Of a stretch of DNA of 55,766 bases, positions 15,817 to 22,619 are shown one piece after another. Source of the stretch: Muribaculaceae bacterium (GTDB lineage Bacteria > Bacteroidota > Bacteroidia > Bacteroidales > Muribaculaceae); assembly GCA_029057985.1 (NCBI GenBank), contig JAIDYR010000114.1, forward strand, positions 1 to 55,766, written 5' to 3'. Both the position numbers and the translations under genes were made by a program. How positions within the stretch are numbered: the first letter of the stretch is position 1; each line of letters starts with the position of its first letter. The notes beneath the pieces were generated by a model. The model was not told where the DNA came from. It worked only from the letters and a program-made list of their open reading frames with translations, and did not search any database.

Positions 15817-17982
15817 ATGAAAAAACTTCTTCTCTGTTCGTTGATAGGGGCAGCTCCGGCTTTGCTCGGCGCTCAGGTAATAGTGGAGACTCCGGCCTAT
15901 TCATGGCATGGAGATACCATTACTCAGGGGAGCTTCATGGCTACCGCTCCTTCCGCTTTTGAAATAATATCTACCTATTCAGCTCAACCCGGTTATTACA
16001 TGGGCATAGATAAGGAATGGAAACTCAAAAATGACATTTCCTCTTATCCTCAGCTTAAGACTCCCAATCGACTCCATGAAGCCATATATAATATGGGTCT
16101 TGACGAGATGGTCAACGCTGTAGAACCCGACACTACACTCCGGACAGGAAAAGAATGGGCCGGCGTATGGACCCGTGATGTATCCTATTCCATTCTTCTT
16201 TCTATGGCTTATATGCAGCCGGAGGCTTCTAAGATTTCTCTGATGAAGAAGGTGGATTCTCTCGGACGTATTATTCAGGATACCGGATCAGGGGGTGCAT
16301 GGCCCATATCGACCGACCGTGAGATCTGGACTATAGCAGCTTGGGAAGTATATAAGGTGACAGGCGACAAGGAATGGCTGCAATATATATATCCTATAAT
16401 CAAACGCTCGCTGGAGACTGACCGCGAGGCTTTCTATGGCACGGAGACAGGATTGGTGAAGGGTGAGACCTCCTTCATCGACTGGCGTGAGCAAAGTCAT
16501 CCGCGCTGGATGCAGACAGCCGACATATATAATACGGAGACTCTCTCTACTTCTGTAGTTCATGCTCAGGCTTGGAAGATTCTTGGTGAGATCGCTACAA
16601 TATTAGGTCATAAGAAAGAGGCTAAGGAGGCTTTTGCTGAATCTGAAAAGATAGCGAAGGGTATAAATGATCATTTATGGCTTGACGACAAGGGCTATTA
16701 TGCGATGTATCTATATGGTCGCGATAATATGCTGTCGAATCCCCGCGCTGAAACTCTCGGAGAGTCGCTGGCTATAATGTGGGAAGTTGCCGATAAGGAG
16801 CGTGCGAAGAAAATTTCAGCCTCGAATCCGACTACTCCCTTTGGAGTGGCTATATTCTATCCCTCTATTCCGGATATGCCGGCGTATCATAATAAAGCGC
16901 TGTGGCCATGGGTTGGCGCATGGTGGGGATTGGCTAATGCGAAGGCCGGAAATGAAGAGGGGGTGATGGAGGCTATCGGAAGTGTATTCCGTCCGGCAGC
17001 CCTTTTTGCTACCAATAAGGAGAATTTCAATCTGGAGAACGGCGATATAGCTACGGAACTTAATTCCTCCAATATGCTTTGGTGTCTGAGCGGTAATCTC
17101 GCTCTTACCCATAAGATTCTCTTCGGCATAGACTTCGAGAAGGATGGATTGGCGTTCAAGCCCTTCGTGCCTAAGGCTCTGGCAGCTACCCGGCAGCTTG
17201 ATAATTTTAAGTATCGCGATGCTTCCCTTGATATCACTATTTCCGGATATGGCGATAAAATTAAATCGTTCAAGGTAAATGGTAAGGAGCAGGCGCCGTT
17301 TATTCCGGCCAAGAAAGCCAAGGGCAATATGAAAATCGAAATAGTAATGGCCGATAATTATATCGAACCGATCGGAGTGAATCATGCTCCTCAGATGAAT
17401 ACTCCCATCACTCCTATAGCATGGTTGGAAGGCACAACTCTGACCTGGAATCCTATCGAATATATAAATCACTATATAATAGTAAAGGATGGAGAGAAGA
17501 TAGCCGAGACCCGCGCCACTACCTACGATGCTTCCGAACCGGGAGAATACCAGGTGATTGGAGTCAGCGACGCAGGAGTGGAAAGTTTCGCATCCGAACC
17601 TCGCTCTACGCGTCCTGAGATTTTAGTAAATATTCCTCTCAGCGACAATGACAAGACGACAGTCTTGAACATACCCGTAGAGGTAGACAAAGAGGGAGAA
17701 TATTATATAAGCGTGCGTTATGCCAATGGTAATGGGCCTGTGAATACGGAGAATAAATGTGCGATCCGTACTCTCTCAGTCGATGGACATCGCGACGGCA
17801 TCATCGTTATGCCCCAGCGCGGCCGCGACAACTGGGATGACTACGGCTGGTCGAACTCAGTAAGAGTCCGCCTGACTCCGGGCCAACATACAGTAACCCT
17901 CGACTTCCGTCCTGATAACGAAAATATGAACATCGAAGTAAACCACGCCCGCATCAATGCCATCCGCCTTGTAGAGCAATAA
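15817..17982 (+). CDS. Secreted six-hairpin glycosidase-like enzyme with C-terminal beta domains
   Basis: A 721-aa exported protein. Residues 1-19 form a signal peptide (LLLCSLIGAAPALLGAQ). Residues about 85-460 resemble an (alpha/alpha)6 glycoside hydrolase catalytic barrel, with EWAGVWTRDVSYSILLSMAY, GGAWPISTDREIW and NKALWPWVGAWWGLANAK. About 535-600 looks like a fibronectin type III domain. About 610-721 looks like a carbohydrate-binding beta-sandwich (EGEYYISVRYANGNGP and LTPGQHTVTLDFRPDNENMN). The glycoside hydrolase family is not assigned; alpha-rhamnosidase-like or glycogen-debranching-like are possible. A strong terminator follows. Confidence 0.8.
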   Translation: MKKLLLCSLIGAAPALLGAQVIVETPAYSWHGDTITQGSFMATAPSAFEIISTYSAQPGYYMGIDKEWKLKNDISSYPQLKTPNRLHEAIYNMGLDEMVNAVEPDTTLRTGKEWAGVWTRDVSYSILLSMAYMQPEASKISLMKKVDSLGRIIQDTGSGGAWPISTDREIWTIAAWEVYKVTGDKEWLQYIYPIIKRSLETDREAFYGTETGLVKGETSFIDWREQSHPRWMQTADIYNTETLSTSVVHAQAWKILGEIATILGHKKEAKEAFAESEKIAKGINDHLWLDDKGYYAMYLYGRDNMLSNPRAETLGESLAIMWEVADKERAKKISASNPTTPFGVAIFYPSIPDMPAYHNKALWPWVGAWWGLANAKAGNEEGVMEAIGSVFRPAALFATNKENFNLENGDIATELNSSNMLWCLSGNLALTHKILFGIDFEKDGLAFKPFVPKALAATRQLDNFKYRDASLDITISGYGDKIKSFKVNGKEQAPFIPAKKAKGNMKIEIVMADNYIEPIGVNHAPQMNTPITPIAWLEGTTLTWNPIEYINHYIIVKDGEKIAETRATTYDASEPGEYQVIGVSDAGVESFASEPRSTRPEILVNIPLSDNDKTTVLNIPVEVDKEGEYYISVRYANGNGPVNTENKCAIRTLSVDGHRDGIIVMPQRGRDNWDDYGWSNSVRVRLTPGQHTVTLDFRPDNENMNIEVNHARINAIRLVEQ

Positions 17983-18012
17983 CTCGTAGTTGACCACAGC
18001 GTTTACCATATG

Positions 18013-18052
18013 AACGGCGCGACTGCATATCCGGCAGCCGCGCCGTTTTTTT
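18013..18052 (+). terminator. Strong terminator after the glycosidase gene
   Basis: AACGGCGCG (18013-18021) pairs with CGCGCCGTT (18039-18047), with an inner CTGC/GCAG stem, followed by a run of seven T. Confidence 0.92.
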
Positions 18053-18059
18053 AAGACAA

Positions 18060-18110
18060 AAGCACATAAGCACAGAAATATCGTAGGGATATATGTGTCT
18101 TATGTGCTTC
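18060..18110 (-). terminator. Long hairpin between convergent genes
   Basis: AAGCACATAAG (18060-18070) pairs with CTTATGTGCTT (18099-18109); the stem can extend inwards through CACA/TGTG and ATATC/GATAT. It lies 23 nt past the stop of the minus-strand ATPase gene (18133) and probably ends that transcript. Confidence 0.55.
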
Positions 18111-18132
18111 TGTCAATTTTTATTAATGGACG

Positions 18133-19716
18133 TTAGGTAAGCGATTTGATCAGGGGAGCGGGAAATAGACGCCGGGATTTAGTGTCGAAGTTGGCCCCGA
18201 TGAGGATAATCTGTTTTCCGCTGAGTTGATAAGGGAGCCAGTATTTTTTTTCTTCGATCTGGTCCATGGCAGCTTGAGATGATGAATCGACCTTGAATTC
18301 GATGATGAAGACGTAGCGGTCCGTTTCCACGGTGATATCGATGCGTCCATTGGATGTGCGCTCCTCCATACGACAATAGAATCCCATTAGATTGAAGAGG
18401 AGATAGACTGCATTCTGGAAATGACTTTCCGCCGACCCTTTCTCGCTATATGGAACCCCCGCAATCATAGTTTCTATTCTCTTCATAAACCCTTCGGCAT
18501 CCCCTTTCTCTACTTCATTGATGAAGTGAAAGATAGAAAAGGCCTTATTAGTATGCATGAAAGGCATGTATGAATAAAGTAGAAATTTCAGAAATCCTTC
18601 TTTGACTTCCATATTAGGATAATCCAGTGTAATGGCTTTCCTACGCTTATCATAATCCTTGATTGTCAGATATCCGGTCTGATAGAAAGCAGGAATCCCG
18701 TCGGGACTGAATACTCCACCATCTTCCAGGTCACTACGAGAAATCACGACGGGAGCTATATCCTTAAACGGCATATTCAGACGACGTACTACCTTGACAA
18801 GGAAATCAGGTGTACCCGTCCTGTACCAGTAATCTCCCAATACTCCGTTAGCAAACACATTGATCAAACTGAAAGGATTGTAGATATCGGGAGAAAGAGG
18901 CGAAAAATGATATCCGTCGTAATTTCGTCGTAATTCTTCCTTAATCTCTTCTGATGTCAATTCTTCATTTGCAGCTATTTTTTCAAGTTCAGGGTAAAAA
19001 TATTCTTCTAATTCATTCGTAGTAATTCCACATATAGCAGCGAACTCATCAAGAAATGATATATCTCTCAGATTATTGAGATCCGAGAATATGGATACCT
19101 TCGAGAATCGGGCGACTCCGGTTAAGACAGCGATCTTGATATATGGATCCATTGTCTTTAGGTTAGAGTAAAACCCTTTCAAGATTGCGCGATAATTTTC
19201 GGTCAATTCCGGGTTATTAAGACTTCCTAAAAGAGGTTTGTCATATTCGTCGATAAGTATAGCAACTTTCTTTCCTGTATATTCAAAAGCGCATTTGATA
19301 ACTCTTCCGAATCTTACACTCGCTGTCATACCTGGCGAATCATCCTCGCGACTTATATCATATTTTTTTTCCCATTCTTTGAGGTGATAATCCAGGAGGA
19401 CGTCGAGATCTCCGGATTTTGTATAAGTCCCGTTGTTGAGGTCGAGATGGAGAATAGGATGGACTTCCCATTCCTCGGTCAATGAATCGATAGCAAGCCC
19501 TTTGAATAAGTCGCGGCGTCCCTGATAGTAAGCTTCGAGAGTCGACAGCAGCAGACTCTTCCCGAATCGGCGAGGCCGCGACAGGAAATAATATTTACCT
19601 TGCGCCAATTTATGGATAAATGCTGTCTTATCCACATAAAGATACCCACCCTCCCGAATTTCCGAGAAACTCTGGATACCAATAGGATACTTTATTTCCT
19701 TCTTTTTATCGATCAT
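18133..19716 (-). CDS. AAA-ATPase-like / PD-(D/E)XK nuclease-like protein, copy 1
   Basis: A 527-aa member of the AAA-ATPase_like (PF09820) plus PDDEXK_9 (PF08011) family, common in gut Bacteroidota and of unknown function. The P-loop is SRPRRFGKSLLL (residues 46-57) and the Walker B region is VAILIDEYDKPLL (151-163). The C-terminal nuclease-like motif is RIDITVETDRYVFIIEFKVD with E-x-K near residue 472. The start at 19716 is chosen because a perfect promoter ends 4 nt before this ATG; an upstream ATG at 19743 would lie in the -33/-7 spacer. Residues about 1-131 and 415-520 are nearly identical to the second copy while the centre has diverged. Confidence 0.85.
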   Translation of the reverse strand: MIDKKKEIKYPIGIQSFSEIREGGYLYVDKTAFIHKLAQGKYYFLSRPRRFGKSLLLSTLEAYYQGRRDLFKGLAIDSLTEEWEVHPILHLDLNNGTYTKSGDLDVLLDYHLKEWEKKYDISREDDSPGMTASVRFGRVIKCAFEYTGKKVAILIDEYDKPLLGSLNNPELTENYRAILKGFYSNLKTMDPYIKIAVLTGVARFSKVSIFSDLNNLRDISFLDEFAAICGITTNELEEYFYPELEKIAANEELTSEEIKEELRRNYDGYHFSPLSPDIYNPFSLINVFANGVLGDYWYRTGTPDFLVKVVRRLNMPFKDIAPVVISRSDLEDGGVFSPDGIPAFYQTGYLTIKDYDKRRKAITLDYPNMEVKEGFLKFLLYSYMPFMHTNKAFSIFHFINEVEKGDAEGFMKRIETMIAGVPYSEKGSAESHFQNAVYLLFNLMGFYCRMEERTSNGRIDITVETDRYVFIIEFKVDSSSQAAMDQIEEKKYWLPYQLSGKQIILIGANFDTKSRRLFPAPLIKSLT

Positions 19717-19720
19717 ACCG

Positions 19721-19752
19721 CAAATATAATATTTCTTCTGCATTTATGCAAA
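19721..19752 (-). promoter_or_regulatory. Promoter of ATPase/nuclease copy 1, abutting the start codon
   Basis: On the minus strand TTTG (19752-19749), 20 nt, then TATATTTG (19728-19721), both perfect. Only 4 nt separate the -7 box from the ATG at 19716-19714, so the mRNA would be leaderless or nearly so. The same arrangement precedes copy 2. Confidence 0.8.
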
Positions 19753-19928
19753 TACCTCGTTAATATCGGATAAGGTTTAGATAGAGTGTCGATAAGCAGA
19801 AATAGGAAATGGACCAAACAGAAATTTTAGAATAAGAAATTTAATTATTAATTTCGCTTTGAAGTAATCTAAATAGTAAAGTTCCGTAAATGGCTTTTAG
19901 TAGCCTGGCTGTAAATATTATTTTAGAA

Positions 19929-20537
19929 ATGAAAAATTTTATTTTTATTGCAATTGCTATTAGTATTATTCTTGTAGGCTGTAAGGGCTCTGAGAAAGGG
20001 GTGTGTGATGATAATTTATTAAGTAAAAATACAATGAGATATGTGGCGGATTATGCAGTATATATGATCAGCAAGGCAGCTACAGAGACTATGTATGAAT
20101 CTGAACCTATTGAGGACGACCCAAAACCTCTAACTCAATATTATCTTATTGATGTAGATAATGAGATTGGGCCGATTTTCAGAGATAATGGCAAGTTACT
20201 CAAGAAACTTGGTTTCACAGTGCGTACATTTGAGAGATCAGATGATATGGATGAATGCGAGGATTTCACAGATCTTTTAGCCACTCGACAAGGACGAGGA
20301 GGAGTTACCAAAATAGAAATGACTTCCGGAATGGATAGGGATTGCTATATTGAGTTTGCTAATGAATCAGAACTTGCCGCTTTTGTAGAATCAATGCGCG
20401 CCTCAGGATATTCCAAAAGCGGGCATATTTATTCCCATCCTAAGAATGTACCCGGTATGGGTCAGATTTATGCAAAGATAGAAGGACTGACAGTAAAAAT
20501 GACATCTCCTTTTGAAATGCTCGGAACTGATTTTTAG
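19929..20537 (+). CDS. Small predicted lipoprotein
   Basis: A 202-aa protein not recognised by family. It begins with a lipoprotein signal (KNFIFIAIAISIILVGC) whose lipobox LVGC puts the acylated Cys near residue 18. The body is acidic and soluble-looking (YYLIDVDNEIGPIFRDNGKLLKKLGF), with no repeats or membrane segments. The ATG at 19929 is chosen over 19890 because it places the signal peptide at the terminus. The gene is flanked on both sides by the two minus-strand ATPase copies and would be lost if these recombined. A clear terminator follows. Confidence 0.65.
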   Translation: MKNFIFIAIAISIILVGCKGSEKGVCDDNLLSKNTMRYVADYAVYMISKAATETMYESEPIEDDPKPLTQYYLIDVDNEIGPIFRDNGKLLKKLGFTVRTFERSDDMDECEDFTDLLATRQGRGGVTKIEMTSGMDRDCYIEFANESELAAFVESMRASGYSKSGHIYSHPKNVPGMGQIYAKIEGLTVKMTSPFEMLGTDF

Positions 20538-20579
20538 ACCATTTATGGCTATAAATAAGTGAGAATATGGCGTAATGAA

Positions 20580-20624
20580 TTGCACCCTAAAAGTTGAATA
20601 CAAAAACTTTTGGGGTGCAATTTT
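20580..20624 (+). terminator. Terminator between lipoprotein and ATPase copy 2 (bidirectional form)
   Basis: TTGCACCCTAAAAGTT (20580-20595) pairs with AACTTTTGGGGTGCAA (20605-20620), one G-T pair, followed by TTTT. It can serve both convergent genes. Confidence 0.85.
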
Positions 20625-20651
20625 ATCATTAGATAGCCTTATTTTAAAAAT

Positions 20652-22241
20652 TCAACTAATTTCAGGATATTTGATCAGGGGAGCGGGAGATAGACGCCGG
20701 GATTTAGTGTCGAAGTTGGCCCCGATGAGGATAATCTGTTTTCCGCTGAGTTGATAAGGGAGCCAGTATTTTTTTTCTTCGATCTGGTCCATGGCAGCTT
20801 GAGATGATGAATCGACCTTGAATTCGATGATGAAGACGTAGCGGTCCGTTTCCACGGTGATATCGATGCGTCCATTGGATGTGCGCTCCTCCATACGACA
20901 ATAGAATCCCATTAGATTGAAGAGCAAATAGACAGCATTCTGGAAATGACTCTCCGCCGACCCTTTCTCGCTATATGGAACCCCCGCAATCAGAGTCTCC
21001 ATACGAGTCATAAAGCTTTCGGCATCCCCTTTCTGTACTTCGTCGATAAATAACCTTATATTAAACGGACTCTTGTTTCTTTTAGAGTAGAGATAATAAG
21101 GAATCAAAAATTTCCAGAAACCTCGTTTTACTTCTTCGTTCGGATAGTCGAGGGTATAGAGTTGGAATAAAGGATCATAATTTTTGATAGTGAAATATCC
21201 TGTCTGGTAAAGTACGGGTATAGGATTTTCCGACATGATTCCGGATGTCTCCAATTCACTATTATCGATCTGACAGGGCACTAATTCAGAAAGATTCCAA
21301 TCTTCATTTTGAAGAAGTGTAACTAAAAATTCGGGAGTAGCGCTCTCCGACCAATAAGTCCCTATGCTTCCTTTAGCAAATGCATTAAGAAGACTGAATG
21401 GATTATATATATCAGGCGATTCTGCTGAGAAATGGTACCCATCATAATTTAATTGAAGTTTTTCTTTAGTTTCTTCAGAAGAGATATTTAATTTTTCAGC
21501 AAGGATTTCTATGCTATCCTTGAAGTATATTTTCAATTCATCCGAAGTCACCCCACAAATAGCAGAGAATTGATCTTCATAAGATATATCGCGCAGATTA
21601 TTAAGATCCGAGAATATGGATACTTTTGAAAAACGTGCGACTCCCGTCAAGATTCCGATTTTTATATAGGCATCCATTGTCTTCAAATTAGAATAGAAAG
21701 CCTTTAATTGAATGCGATATAAATCAGCTCTTTCAGGATCTGAGAATGCATTGAGCAATGGTTTATCATATTCATCTACAAGGATTACGACTTTTTTGCC
21801 CGATTTTTCAAAAGCAGATTTAATAACTCTTGAGAAACGAAGACTGACAGTCATACCTGGCGAATCATCTTCGCGACTTATATCATATTTTTTTTCCCAT
21901 TCTTTGAGGTGATAATCCAGGAGGACGTCGAGGTCTCCGGGTTTTGTATAAGTCCCGTTGTTGAGGTCGAGATGGAGAATAGGATGGACTTCCCATTCCT
22001 CGGTCAATGAATCGATAGCAAGCCCTTTGAATAAGTCGCGGCGTCCCTGATAGTAAGCTTCGAGAGTCGACAGCAGCAGACTCTTCCCGAATCGGCGAGG
22101 CCGCGACAGGAAATAATATTTACCTTGCGCCAATTTATGGATAAATGCTGTCTTATCCACATAAAGATACCCACCCTCCCGAATTTCCGAGAAACTCTGG
22201 ATACCAATAGGATACTTTATTTCCTTCTTTTCATTGATCAT
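20652..22241 (-). CDS. AAA-ATPase-like / PD-(D/E)XK nuclease-like protein, copy 2
   Basis: A 529-aa paralogue of the gene at 18133-19716, with the same domain order: P-loop SRPRRFGKSLLL, Walker B VVILVDEYDKPLL, and C-terminal RIDITVETDRYVFIIEFKVD. Its first about 131 and last about 105 residues are almost identical at DNA level to copy 1 (constant offset of 2525 nt), while the middle (for example LKIYFKDSIEILAEKLNIS versus LEEYFYPELEKIAANEEL) is clearly diverged. The start at 22241 rather than 22313 is set by the promoter directly upstream. The mosaic pattern suggests gene conversion or segment exchange. Function unknown. Confidence 0.85.
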   Translation of the reverse strand: MINEKKEIKYPIGIQSFSEIREGGYLYVDKTAFIHKLAQGKYYFLSRPRRFGKSLLLSTLEAYYQGRRDLFKGLAIDSLTEEWEVHPILHLDLNNGTYTKPGDLDVLLDYHLKEWEKKYDISREDDSPGMTVSLRFSRVIKSAFEKSGKKVVILVDEYDKPLLNAFSDPERADLYRIQLKAFYSNLKTMDAYIKIGILTGVARFSKVSIFSDLNNLRDISYEDQFSAICGVTSDELKIYFKDSIEILAEKLNISSEETKEKLQLNYDGYHFSAESPDIYNPFSLLNAFAKGSIGTYWSESATPEFLVTLLQNEDWNLSELVPCQIDNSELETSGIMSENPIPVLYQTGYFTIKNYDPLFQLYTLDYPNEEVKRGFWKFLIPYYLYSKRNKSPFNIRLFIDEVQKGDAESFMTRMETLIAGVPYSEKGSAESHFQNAVYLLFNLMGFYCRMEERTSNGRIDITVETDRYVFIIEFKVDSSSQAAMDQIEEKKYWLPYQLSGKQIILIGANFDTKSRRLSPAPLIKYPEIS

Positions 22242-22245
22242 GACG

Positions 22246-22277
22246 CAAATATAACATTTCTTCTCTGATTCTGCAAA
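22246..22277 (-). promoter_or_regulatory. Promoter of ATPase/nuclease copy 2, abutting the start codon
   Basis: Minus strand TTTG (22277-22274), 20-nt spacer, TATATTTG (22253-22246), then 4 nt to the ATG. It is a perfect match and has the same geometry as copy 1, so a leaderless mRNA is likely. Confidence 0.8.
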
Positions 22278-22300
22278 TTTCAGGATAATGAAGAAAATAT

Positions 22301-22364
22301 CGGAAATGGCCAAAAATAGCGGTGTGTTATTGTTGATATTCTAACAAAATTGATATTTTAACAT
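22301..22364 (+). repeat. Decayed partial copy of the 188-bp MITE-like element
   Basis: The segment from GGAAATGGCCAAAAATAGC to GTTGATATTCTAACAAAAT and ATTTTAACA follows the right half of the 188-bp element in order, with several substitutions and small gaps. It lies just upstream of the ATPase copy 2 promoter and downstream-facing surface-protein promoter. Confidence 0.6.
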
Positions 22365-22394
22365 TTATTAATATATAGGTTCGAAAGTATTTTG

Positions 22395-22402
22395 TAACTT
22401 TG
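22395..22402 (+). promoter_or_regulatory. -7 box of the large surface-protein gene
   Basis: TAACTTTG is a perfect TAnnTTTG. The -33 region is not clear. If used, it gives a leader of about 210 nt containing a small hairpin (22471-22497: ACTTTTTGCC / GGCAAAAGT). Confidence 0.5.
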
Positions 22403-22619
22403 TGGTCACACTCAGACTCTTAGAATCCTCTGTTGGTGCCAAGTGGAGTGGAATGTGTAAAATATTGGATACTTTTTGCCCCATATCAGGCAAAAGTCAC
22501 TTGGTTCGGTTTATATTTCGGATAATGAATGCTTTCCTTCAAGAAGATTTTCTGTGAATTACATCGACCATACCTCGACGATTTGACTATAACATTTTCT
22601 TAAACTTAATTCTAACTTT

